A stretch of DNA of 28,829 nucleotides from Gemmatimonadota bacterium (GTDB lineage: Bacteria; JAAXHH01): contig JAPOOT010000483.1 in NCBI GenBank assembly GCA_026713285.1, positions 1-28,829 of the forward strand, read 5' to 3'. The position numbers were made by a program, and so were the translations under genes. Shown here piece after piece: positions 1-6,967 of this stretch. Within the stretch, counting starts at the first letter, position 1. Each line of letters starts with the position of its first letter. The notes under the pieces were generated by a model. That model was not told the origin of the DNA. It worked only from the letters and a program-made list of their open reading frames with translations, and made no database searches.

Positions 1-321
1 CTGGAGCGCCGACACATCGGGACCGATCAGGGCTTCTAGCACATCGAGAATCCGGGGTTGCAGCAGGTACCTTTCATGCAGTTCATGCTTCCGGTGGAGC
101 ATGTGTATACGCAGCCAGTGCTGCCCCATCTGCTCGGGAGTCAGGCCAGGCGGCGGTGGCTCAACGCCGTCGATGATGATCCTGCCGCTCATCAGTTCCT
201 CGGTATGGCGGCGGATTTCCTCCACTTCCGTGTCGGGTACGAGTCCCTGGACAACCAGGTAGCCATCCCGGTGGTAGTCGATATAGTCCTGGACACCGAT
301 TTGATAACGGTCTTGCGGCAT
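1..321 (-). CDS. PhyH-family Fe(II)/2-oxoglutarate dioxygenase, N-terminal part (cut by window edge)
   Basis: The minus strand is open from an ATG at 319-321 to the left edge, giving 107 residues without a stop. The protein begins MPQDRYQIGVQDYIDYHRDG and continues YLVVQGLVP, then a Glu/Arg-rich helix. This is the usual N-terminus of phytanoyl-CoA dioxygenase (PhyH) proteins, where a Phe/Tyr-x-x-x-Gly-Tyr-hydrophobic segment precedes the first helices. An AAGGAG ribosome-binding site lies 6 nt upstream of the ATG (328-333 read in reverse), which supports this start. The iron-binding H-x-D...H residues would fall beyond the edge and cannot be checked. PhyH proteins hydroxylate small organic substrates with Fe(II), O2 and 2-oxoglutarate; the substrate cannot be told here. 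It diverges from a second PhyH gene at 581-1372. Confidence 0.8.
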   Translation of the reverse strand, partial: MPQDRYQIGVQDYIDYHRDGYLVVQGLVPDTEVEEIRRHTEELMSGRIIIDGVEPPPPGLTPEQMGQHWLRIHMLHRKHELHERYLLQPRILDVLEALIGPDVSALQ

Positions 322-333
322 GGTCGGCTCCTT

Positions 334-380
334 GCGGCGGTACGAATGCGGCGCGGCGGTACGAATGCGGCGGTACGAAT
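334..380. repeat. Three direct copies of a 14-bp repeat in the PhyH 5' leader
   Basis: The 14-mer GCGGCGGTACGAAT occurs exactly at 334-347, 353-366 and 367-380. The first two copies are separated by 5 nt (GCGGC) and the last two abut. The block starts one base upstream of the AAGGAG ribosome-binding site of the minus-strand PhyH gene, so it lies in that gene's leader or promoter. The copies could be protein-binding iterons or a slippage product; nothing in the sequence decides. Confidence 0.85.
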
Positions 381-513
381 ATGGAATTCGAAGCGTTTTC
401 GGTACGGTTCAATAAAGTAAAATATCCCTTTCTACTTGAAAAGAGGTTGATAAACATCGACCGAATGGTAAATTACTTAATTTGTGCGGATTGTGACACT
501 GAAACGTTTATTA

Positions 514-543
514 TTGTTGATTTGTGTTGATCAGGACTATATA
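514..543 (+). promoter_or_regulatory. Candidate promoter for the plus-strand PhyH gene
   Basis: A weak -35-like TTGTTG (514-519) is followed after 18 nt by TATATA (538-543) in an AT-rich stretch. The -10-like box is flanked by the inverted repeat TTGATC (527-532) and GATCAA (554-559), a possible operator. If this promoter is real, transcription starts near 550 and the GTG at 524 cannot be the start, which favours the ATG at 581. The match to consensus is modest. Confidence 0.3.
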
Positions 544-580
544 TGATTTATTCGATCAAATCCCCGGGTTCTACGTTAAC

Positions 581-1372
581 ATGAATCCAAATCACATTGG
601 CGCCGAAGAGGTTGAGTTTTTTCAGGAGAATGGTTATCTCCGGATTCCGAGGTTCTTCTCGAAGGATGAAGTGACGGAACTGAGAGAAGCCCTGGACAAA
701 ACGGTAGCGGAGAAAAGGGAACGCATACTGGGCGGCGGGCGTGAAACGGACGAGGATTACAACCGCGTATTCCACCAGATGGTCAACCTGTGGGTGGACC
801 ACGATGTAATCCGCAAGTATTCCTTTGACGCGCGCCTGGCGGAGATCGCCCGTAAGATATCGAAGTGCAAACGCCTGGTCATCTACCATGACCATGGACT
901 GATCAAGCCCGGTGGCGAGCGGAGCAAGGAAACCAACTGGCATCAGGACGCTCCTTACTGGCCCATGGAGCAGGTAGGCGCGCTGTCGGCCTGGATCGCC
1001 GTGGACGATGTCACCGTGGACAACGGCTGCATGCAGTTCATACCAGGCTCGCACCAATACGGCCGGCTGGCGCCCGTGCCCTTGAGTACGGAGGGTGCGA
1101 GCGTACTGAAAGAAGTCGAGGGTACGGACGTCGAAGTCGAGGTTGAACCCGTCGTAATGGAAATGGAAGCAGGCGGCGTCACCTTTCATCACGGATGCAC
1201 GTTCCATTACGCCACATCGAACCGTACCGATTCGCCCCGGAGAGCCCTGGCGATCATCTATATTCCCGAGTACGTGAACTACAACGGCCGATGGGACGCG
1301 GGAGGCGACCAGACACTGAAACCGGGCGAGCCGTTCGGTGGACCGTTGCATCCCATCCTCGCCTCGGGATAG
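581..1372 (+). CDS. Phytanoyl-CoA dioxygenase (PhyH) family protein
   Basis: A 263-residue Fe(II)/2-oxoglutarate-dependent oxygenase of the PhyH family. It opens with MNPNHIGAEEVEFFQENGYL, the usual N-terminal helix and strand. The H-x-D iron motif is in NWHQDAPYW (H121, D123) and the distal His is in TFHYATSN (H209). Downstream, the Arg pair in PRRALAIIY is the expected 2-oxoglutarate anchor. All three iron ligands are present, so it should be active; the substrate is unknown. An upstream in-frame GTG at 524 would add 19 residues, but that extension overlaps the AT-rich promoter-like region and the family normally begins at the chosen ATG. No strong ribosome-binding site precedes either start. 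It diverges from a second PhyH gene (1-321), and 146 bp separate it from the STAS gene downstream. Confidence 0.9.
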   Translation: MNPNHIGAEEVEFFQENGYLRIPRFFSKDEVTELREALDKTVAEKRERILGGGRETDEDYNRVFHQMVNLWVDHDVIRKYSFDARLAEIARKISKCKRLVIYHDHGLIKPGGERSKETNWHQDAPYWPMEQVGALSAWIAVDDVTVDNGCMQFIPGSHQYGRLAPVPLSTEGASVLKEVEGTDVEVEVEPVVMEMEAGGVTFHHGCTFHYATSNRTDSPRRALAIIYIPEYVNYNGRWDAGGDQTLKPGEPFGGPLHPILASG

Positions 1373-1490
1373 GCAGGGTACCGTATCAGGGAATCGATCA
1401 GGCCGGCAATCCATCACATCACCTGCCGGATACGCAACCGAGTTTGACCATCTGGAGTACATAAAGCCTTTTTGCCGAATAGGGTGATTT

Positions 1491-1496
1491 TATAAA
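1491..1496 (+). promoter_or_regulatory. Possible -10 box upstream of the STAS-led signalling operon
   Basis: TATAAA (1491-1496) lies 22 nt before the ATG of the STAS gene, in the 146-bp gap after the PhyH gene. No convincing -35 box sits at the right distance: TTTTTG is 16 nt upstream, and TTGACC at about 1443-1448 is too far away. A purine-rich AAAGGGGGA just before the ATG is the likely ribosome-binding site. Confidence 0.2.
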
Positions 1497-1518
1497 CCTG
1501 ATAAAGGGGGATGGTTTC

Positions 1519-1857
1519 ATGGAGATCAGTGTCGACCGAGCAAACGAGGTACTGATTGCGAAGGTTGAAGGTCGAATCGACGGTGCGAACGCCCGGGAAT
1601 TCGAGGATGCGCTTAACGGCGCCATTTCGGAAGACGACAGCAAGGTGTTGCTTGACTTCGGAGCGCTGTCCTATATAAGCAGCGCCGGGCTGAGGGTCAT
1701 CCTGCTGATCGCTAGATTGCTTCAGAAACGGAATGCCGCGTTCGCGCTGTGCTCCCTGTCGGACCCGATCCGCGAAGTCTTCGAAATCAGCGGATTCGAC
1801 AAGATCATTTCCATCCACGATACCCAGGCGGATGCCGTGGATAAGATCGGCCGGTAA
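1519..1857 (+). CDS. STAS-domain anti-sigma factor antagonist (SpoIIAA/RsbV-like)
   Basis: A 112-residue single STAS domain. Partner-switch proteins of this class bind an RsbW/SpoIIAB-type kinase when unphosphorylated and are released when that kinase phosphorylates a conserved serine. The signature segment DFGALSYISSAGLRVIL is present (residues 46-62). By alignment with SpoIIAA (D-S-S-G-L), the phospho-acceptor should be S55, with S54 in place of the usual Asp. A clear GGGGGA ribosome-binding site precedes the ATG. It is the first gene of an operon that also encodes a PP2C phosphatase (1950-3107) and an RsbW-like kinase (3116-3541), the two enzymes expected to act on it. The 92-bp gap to the phosphatase gene is the largest in the operon. 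Confidence 0.9.
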   Translation: MEISVDRANEVLIAKVEGRIDGANAREFEDALNGAISEDDSKVLLDFGALSYISSAGLRVILLIARLLQKRNAAFALCSLSDPIREVFEISGFDKIISIHDTQADAVDKIGR

Positions 1858-1949
1858 GTAGCCGTGCGTGCCGATCGAATTACGGTAGAAACCTGCTTAA
1901 AAGCCGGGCGTGTCGATAGCGAACGGATGCGCCGGCGTCCAGGGATGCG

Positions 1950-3107
1950 ATGACGCAGACACCGTATAAAATCCTCGTAGTGGACGATGAGCCGGATCTC
2001 GAACACCTCATGCGTCAGCGATTGCGCCGTGATGTCCGCTCCGGCCAATACACCCTGTTTTTCGCCCAGAACGGCGTGGAAGCCCTGGAACGTCTGAGCG
2101 AAATCCCCGATATCGACATGGTGTTATCGGATATCAACATGCCCAGGATGGACGGTCTGACCCTGTTGGCGCAGATACCGAACATCGCCCCCGACATCCG
2201 CGCCGTCGTGGTATCCGCATACGGGGACATGAAGAACATCCGGACGGCCATGAACCGGGGCGCTTTCGACTTCATTACCAAGCCTATCGATTTCCAGGAC
2301 CTTCGTGTAACCATCGAACGGACCCTGAAGAACATGGAGGAATGGCGCGAAGCCCTGGAGTCACGGGATAAGCTGGTTAGGCTGCAGAACGAACTGAACG
2401 TGGCCAGCAAGATGCAGCAGTCGATTCTGCCGACCGAGTTTCCCGATTCCGATCACTGCACGATCTTCGCGAACATGGAGCCCGCCCGGGAAGTCGGCGG
2501 TGATTTCTTCGACGTATTTCCCTTGCCTGGCCGTAAAATCGGCCTGGCCATCGCCGATGTATCCGACAAGGGCGTGCCGGCGGCCCTGTTCATGATGTCG
2601 AGCCGGACCCTGCTGAAGGGATCGGCAATCGGGGCCATGGAGCCCGGCGCCGTATTGAAAGAAGTCAACGATCTCCTTACCGAAGAAAACGAAGCGGCCA
2701 TGTTCGTCACCACGTTCTACGCGGTGTACACCCCCGAAACCGGCCAGGTCGACTACGCCAACGGAGGACACAATCCCCCGCTTGTAGTCCATCCCGATGG
2801 CTCTTCGACGCTGCTCCCCGGAACCGACGGGATGGCCCTCGGGGTATTCCCCGGCGTCCATTTCGGCCAGTCTGCCATCTCGGTCTCGCCCGGCGATCTG
2901 CTTGTGCTCTACACGGACGGAGTTACCGAAGCCATGAACGCCGACGGCGAGGAATTCGGTATGGATCGCCTGCAGGCGGTATTCTCGGATTCCCCTCCCG
3001 CCACCACGGAAGAAGCGAACAAAGCCGTATTCAAAGCGGTTCATGATTTCGCGGGGGAGACGGCGCAGTCGGATGATATAACCTGTGTCACCGTGCTTCA
3101 ACGCTAG
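1950..3107 (+). CDS. Response regulator with PP2C-type (SpoIIE/RsbU) phosphatase output
   Basis: A 385-residue two-domain protein. Residues 6-125 form a receiver domain with the acidic pair D12/D13, phospho-acceptor D61 (LSDINMP), S89 and K111 (ITKP). A helical linker (about 125-155) leads to a SpoIIE/RsbU phosphatase domain that opens with MQQSILP and carries the metal-binding GGDFFD (D185), IADVSDKGVPA (D203), YANGGHNPP, LYTDGVTEA and a terminal SDDIT motif. The catalytic set looks complete. It should dephosphorylate the STAS protein encoded just upstream when its receiver is phosphorylated. The natural phosphodonor is the histidine kinase at the end of the same operon (4749-6905), since no other response regulator is present. 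The next gene starts 8 nt after its stop, so the two are probably co-translated. Confidence 0.92.
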   Translation: MTQTPYKILVVDDEPDLEHLMRQRLRRDVRSGQYTLFFAQNGVEALERLSEIPDIDMVLSDINMPRMDGLTLLAQIPNIAPDIRAVVVSAYGDMKNIRTAMNRGAFDFITKPIDFQDLRVTIERTLKNMEEWREALESRDKLVRLQNELNVASKMQQSILPTEFPDSDHCTIFANMEPAREVGGDFFDVFPLPGRKIGLAIADVSDKGVPAALFMMSSRTLLKGSAIGAMEPGAVLKEVNDLLTEENEAAMFVTTFYAVYTPETGQVDYANGGHNPPLVVHPDGSSTLLPGTDGMALGVFPGVHFGQSAISVSPGDLLVLYTDGVTEAMNADGEEFGMDRLQAVFSDSPPATTEEANKAVFKAVHDFAGETAQSDDITCVTVLQR

Positions 3108-3115
3108 GTCCGCCC

Positions 3116-3541
3116 ATGCGAAGAAAACGCTCTCTTTGCCTGCCTACCAGACTGGACCAACTCGAACGGATTTACGAGGCCGTGGACGAACTTGGCGAGT
3201 CGGAAGAATGGCCGCCGGGCATGGTGTACCAGGTCAAGCTGGTCCTCGAGGAACTGGGCGTCAACATCGTTACCCATGGTCACGCCAACGACCCGGATCA
3301 CGAATTCGAAGTGGTACTGGACTCCGATCCGGAAGCGCTGACCATCGAGTTGCGGGACGAAGGCCCGGCGTTCAACCCGCTTACCGACTCATCGGAACCG
3401 GATATCGAGTCCGGGGTTGAAGACCGGCCCGTCGGCGGTCTGGGCATCTATCTGGTCCGGACCATGATGGATGAACTAAGTTACCGCCGGGAAAACGACA
3501 AGAACGTCCTGACGATCGTCAAGCGGAAGGAAAATGGATGA
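3116..3541 (+). CDS. RsbW/SpoIIAB-like serine kinase (GHKL ATPase, anti-sigma type)
   Basis: A 141-residue GHKL-fold protein of the HATPase_c_2 type. The N box is EELGVNIVTHG, with the Mg-binding Asn at N50. The G1 box is DEGPAFNP and the G2 box GGLGIYLVRTMMDEL, followed by a YRRENDKN strand, all typical of RsbW/SpoIIAB kinases. Such proteins phosphorylate a STAS partner and hold a target, classically a sigma factor, when the STAS protein is phosphorylated. The STAS partner is encoded at 1519-1857. No sigma factor lies in the window, so the target is unknown and may be a non-sigma protein. The gene starts 8 nt after the phosphatase gene and its stop overlaps the next start (ATGA at 3538-3541), consistent with translational coupling to the periplasmic binding protein. 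Confidence 0.9.
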   Translation: MRRKRSLCLPTRLDQLERIYEAVDELGESEEWPPGMVYQVKLVLEELGVNIVTHGHANDPDHEFEVVLDSDPEALTIELRDEGPAFNPLTDSSEPDIESGVEDRPVGGLGIYLVRTMMDELSYRRENDKNVLTIVKRKENG

Positions 3542-4752
3542 GACGAACGCGTGACCACTGGGCGGTCGCCATACTACTCGCCCTTGGTGCGACGGCGTTC
3601 TCTCCCGCTTTAATTCCTGCATGCAGCGGTGCGAACGCCTCCCAGGTCGAAGAACCCGGCGTAACGGACGAACGCATACTGTTCGGACAGTCGGCGGCGT
3701 TCAGCGGTCCAGCCAGGGAACTCGGCCGCAACATGAACCTCGGCATCGAGGCGGCCTTCCAGGAAGCAAACCGCAGGGGCGGCGTACATGGACGGCAGCT
3801 TGCGCTCATTACGCTCGACGACGCCTACGAACCCGAAGCCGCCATCGCTAACACGCGCAAGCTGATCGAGGACGAAGGCGTTTTCGCGCTGATCGGCGCG
3901 GTCGGCACGCCGACTTCCCGTTCGGCCGTCCCCATCACGTCGCAGGCCGGTGTGCCCTATATCGCGCCCTTTACCGGCGCGATCTTCCTTAGGGACAACA
4001 CGGAAACCGGCGTCATCAATCTGCGCGCCTCCTATTTCCAGGAAACCGAGGAAATCGTCGACCGCCTTTCGCGCGATCTGGGGATCACGCGCATAGGCGT
4101 GATGTACCAGAACGATTCCTTCGGCCGGGTGGGTTACCGGGGTGTGCGGCGAGCGCTGGATCGAAGGAATCTGGATCCGGTGGCGATCGGCGTGTATCCC
4201 CGGAACACCACGGCGATCAAGGCGGGGCTGCTTGACCTGCAGGCCGGCAAGCCGGACGCCGTGGTCGTCATCGGCGCGTACCAGCCGGTCGCAACGCTCA
4301 TCTCATGGGCGCGGCACGTGGGATTCAACCCGGTGTTCGCGACGATTTCCTTCGTGGGAAGCAACGCCCTGGCGGGTGAACTGGGTCCCGATGGCCAGGG
4401 TGTACTGGTTTCCCAGGTAGTACCCTTCCCCGCAGCCGGCGATATCGCCATCGCGGTGCGGTATCGCCGCGCACTCGCCGCGCACGCGCCCGGCTCCACA
4501 CCCGGATTCGTTTCTTTCGAGGGATATCTGGCGGGCAGACTGGCCATCACCGCGCTCGAGGGCTGCGGTCCCGACGTAAGACGGACTTGTCTCGTTGAAA
4601 GTCTGAACCAGGCCGGGACTATCGATATGGGCGGTCTTCGTCTTGAATTCGGAGACGGGGACAACCAGGGTTCCGACGCCGTTTTCCTCACGGTGATCGG
4701 AAAGGATGGCCGTTACCATCCCATCAATACCCTCCGGGACGTGATGCCATGA
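3538..4752 (+). CDS. Type-1 periplasmic binding protein (Peripla_BP_6/LivK-like), probably a sensor subunit
   Basis: A 404-residue exported solute-binding protein. The N-terminus is basic (MRRTRDH), then hydrophobic to about residue 28, with a plausible signal-peptidase site after GANA; a lipobox reading (IPAC) is less likely because of the Pro. The mature part has the LivJ/LivK fold: ILFGQSAAFSGPARELG, LDDAYEPE, FALIGAVGTPTS, PFTGAIFL, VINLRASY and GVMYQNDSFGR. Family members usually deliver branched-chain amino acids or aromatics to ABC importers, but no ABC permease or ATPase gene is in the window. The gene is instead locked by ATGA overlaps between an RsbW-like kinase and a membrane histidine kinase, suggesting it presents a ligand to that kinase as TorT does to TorS. 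A clear paralogue is encoded at 10683-11846 in the opposing operon. The ligand is unknown. Confidence 0.88.
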   Translation: MRRTRDHWAVAILLALGATAFSPALIPACSGANASQVEEPGVTDERILFGQSAAFSGPARELGRNMNLGIEAAFQEANRRGGVHGRQLALITLDDAYEPEAAIANTRKLIEDEGVFALIGAVGTPTSRSAVPITSQAGVPYIAPFTGAIFLRDNTETGVINLRASYFQETEEIVDRLSRDLGITRIGVMYQNDSFGRVGYRGVRRALDRRNLDPVAIGVYPRNTTAIKAGLLDLQAGKPDAVVVIGAYQPVATLISWARHVGFNPVFATISFVGSNALAGELGPDGQGVLVSQVVPFPAAGDIAIAVRYRRALAAHAPGSTPGFVSFEGYLAGRLAITALEGCGPDVRRTCLVESLNQAGTIDMGGLRLEFGDGDNQGSDAVFLTVIGKDGRYHPINTLRDVMP

Positions 4753-6905
4753 TCAAAAAGTGGCTGCTATGGTTGTACGACAAGGGTCCGTCCCGGATTT
4801 CGGGGCAGTTGTACCTGGGAATCGGGACTGCGGTAGCGATCACCATGTTCGCAAGTCTGGTGGCGTGGTTCGCCTTCAACGAGGTAGGTGAAGCGCAGCG
4901 CGAAGTGAACGAGGTAGCCGTACCCGAAATCGCCGCGGCCTTCGGGGTGGCGCAACGGAGCGGAACGCTGGCTGCGGCCGCTCCTCGTCTTGCGGCCGCG
5001 GAGACCCCCGAGGCCTTCGAAGCCGTGACCGCGAGTATTGCCGACGAGCGGGAGAGTTTCGCTGAGCAGTTGGAGGCAATCGCCGCGTACAGCATGGAAA
5101 ACGAGCGCTTTCAAACCATCAGCGAAAGCGGGAATACGCTGATGTCCAACATCGCGATGATCGAGGAATCCGTGGCGCGCCGTTTCATACTCGAAGAACA
5201 AAGCCAGTTGTTGCGAAGGGAACTGGAGCGGCTGCAATCCGAACTGACCGGTATTCTTGTCCCGGCCCTGGACGACCAGTTGTTTTACACGGCGACGGGT
5301 TACCGGAACATCGACGATCCCGCGGCGCCCCGCTCGGAGTATCTTTCCGAACTGGAACTTCAGCGGTACCGCCACCTCGCTGAATTGCAGTCCGAGGCGA
5401 CCGTCAGTACCCGGATCCTGTCGAACGTCTTCAATCTCGTCGATGCCGACAGGATCGAGCCCTTGCTGGAGCAGTTCGAATCGGCCAGCGGGGGAGTGGA
5501 AAGAAGCCTCGCCGGCCTGGGTACGTCTCTGCTGAGGCAGAGGCTCGAACAGGTTTTCGCTCAGTTGTTTGAACTGGGCAGCGGAAACGAGATGATATTT
5601 CAGATTCGTGCGGAAGATCTGGAACTCCTCGCCCAGCAGCGCGCACTGATCGAGAACAACCGGAATATCGCGGTCGAACTGGTCGCGGAAGTGGAAAGTC
5701 TCGTAAATTCTGCGCAGGCAAGCACCCAGGCCGCGACGGTCGCGTCGACCCGGACGATCCAGGTGGGAAGACAGCTCCTGCTCGCGCTGAACGCGGTCAG
5801 CCTGGTTGGCGCTTTGCTGATCGCCTGGTTGTTCGTGGGAAAAGTCCTGCTGCGGCGCCTGGGTTTTCTGTCCGAACACATGCGGCGCATGGCGGGGGGC
5901 GACTTGACACAGAAAGTGGAGCTGGACGGCCGCGACGAGGTGGCGGACATGGCCTCGGCGCTTGAAGTGTTCAGGTTGCATTCGATCGAAGCGCAACGGC
6001 TGAACCTCGTGGAAAAACTCGCCGAGGAACTGCGGGGCAAGAACGACAAGCTGGAAGAAACTTTGGGCGAATTGCAGCGGGCGCAGGACCAGATCGTCAT
6101 GCGGGAAAAGCTGGCGGCCCTCGGCGAACTGACGGCAGGCGTTGCCCATGAAATCCAGAACCCGCTGAACTTCGTAAAGAACTTCGCGGAGTCGTCGGAA
6201 GAACTGCTGGAGGAACTGCATGAAGAACTGCCTGAAGGCGGCGGTTCGATCGACGAAGCGCAGAACGATCTCATCCGGGAAATCGGCGGTGATCTTACGG
6301 ATAATCTGCGCCGGATCAGGGAACACGGCGAACGGGCCAACCGGATCGTGCGGGACATGTTGCAGATGGGGCGCGGATCGGGAGACAAGCAGTCCACGGA
6401 CGTAAACGCGTTACTGGAAGAACATGCCCGGCTGGCGTACCACGCCGCCAGGGCATCCAACCCGGATTTTCAACTCGAAATCAACGAGGACTTCGACCCC
6501 GATCTCGGAAAGATCGAGATCGTTTCGCAGGAAATGGCCCGGGTGTTTCTGAATATGGTGAACAATGCCTGCCATGCGACCAACGAGAAAAGAGCAGACC
6601 CGGATACGGATAGCGGATACGTACCCGCGATCTGGCTGTCCACCCGTCGCGAGGAAGATCAGATTCTCGTACGCATAAAAGACAACGGCAAGGGGATACC
6701 GCCCCACGTGCGGGAGAAGATCTTCAATCCCTTTTTCACCACCAAGCCAACCGACCAGGGCACCGGCCTTGGCCTGGCGCTCTCCAACGATATCGTCCGC
6801 GAGCACGGGGGTAACATCGAGGTGGATTCCGAACCGGGGGAGTACACCGAGATGGCCATCAGCCTGCCGTTCGAACCTGCCGTAGCCCCGCAGGAATCCT
6901 CCTAG
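4749..6905 (+). CDS. TorS-like membrane sensor histidine kinase
   Basis: A 718-residue sensor kinase. A first membrane helix (about 21-45) is followed by a roughly 300-residue, mostly helical periplasmic region. Its start (VAVPEIAAAFGVAQRSGTLA, then AAAPRLAAAETPE) resembles the helical-bundle sensor of TorS-type kinases. A second membrane helix lies at about 345-368, then HAMP and coiled coil. HisKA has the phospho-acceptor H467 in GVAHEIQNPL. The ATPase domain shows N606 (NMVNNACHA), D645 (KDNGKGIP), FNPFFTTKP and GTGLGLALS. It lacks the receiver and HPt domains of true TorS and has no DNA-binding regulator nearby, so its likely target is the receiver-phosphatase at 1950-3107. It overlaps the binding-protein gene by 4 nt, and TorS-type kinases read ligand through such a partner. 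It ends the operon, 62 bp from the convergent copA. Confidence 0.9.
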   Translation: MIKKWLLWLYDKGPSRISGQLYLGIGTAVAITMFASLVAWFAFNEVGEAQREVNEVAVPEIAAAFGVAQRSGTLAAAAPRLAAAETPEAFEAVTASIADERESFAEQLEAIAAYSMENERFQTISESGNTLMSNIAMIEESVARRFILEEQSQLLRRELERLQSELTGILVPALDDQLFYTATGYRNIDDPAAPRSEYLSELELQRYRHLAELQSEATVSTRILSNVFNLVDADRIEPLLEQFESASGGVERSLAGLGTSLLRQRLEQVFAQLFELGSGNEMIFQIRAEDLELLAQQRALIENNRNIAVELVAEVESLVNSAQASTQAATVASTRTIQVGRQLLLALNAVSLVGALLIAWLFVGKVLLRRLGFLSEHMRRMAGGDLTQKVELDGRDEVADMASALEVFRLHSIEAQRLNLVEKLAEELRGKNDKLEETLGELQRAQDQIVMREKLAALGELTAGVAHEIQNPLNFVKNFAESSEELLEELHEELPEGGGSIDEAQNDLIREIGGDLTDNLRRIREHGERANRIVRDMLQMGRGSGDKQSTDVNALLEEHARLAYHAARASNPDFQLEINEDFDPDLGKIEIVSQEMARVFLNMVNNACHATNEKRADPDTDSGYVPAIWLSTRREEDQILVRIKDNGKGIPPHVREKIFNPFFTTKPTDQGTGLGLALSNDIVREHGGNIEVDSEPGEYTEMAISLPFEPAVAPQESS

Positions 6906-6967
6906 CGTTTCATCAGTACGGCGAACGGTCGGATGACCGAATCATCGCGGGGGAAAGCGTATTGCCA

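Noticed and set aside
524..580. GTG start giving the plus-strand PhyH 19 extra residues
   Set aside because: No ribosome-binding site, overlap with the promoter-like AT-rich stretch, and the extension lies outside the usual family start.
1403..1429. Inverted repeat CCGGCA...TGCCGG after the PhyH gene
   Set aside because: A 15-nt loop and no T-run; not a convincing terminator.
3538..4752. Branched-chain amino-acid ABC import system
   Set aside because: Only the binding-protein subunit is present at either locus; no LivH/M/G/F-type genes lie in the window, and both genes are coupled to non-transport or SPFH genes.
4767..6326. 519-codon open frame on the minus strand
   Set aside because: It lies fully antisense to the histidine-kinase gene, whose frame has complete conserved motifs. 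Long antisense frames are expected from codon bias in high-GC DNA, and its translation shows no recognisable domain.
3538..6905. A true TorT/TorS trimethylamine-oxide sensing system
   Set aside because: The binding protein is LivK-like rather than TorT-like, the kinase lacks receiver and HPt domains, and no torR or torCAD genes are present.
6926..6939. Hairpin CGGTC-GGAT-GACCG between the convergent kinase and copA genes
   Set aside because: A 5-bp stem with no following T-run on either strand; too weak to call a terminator.
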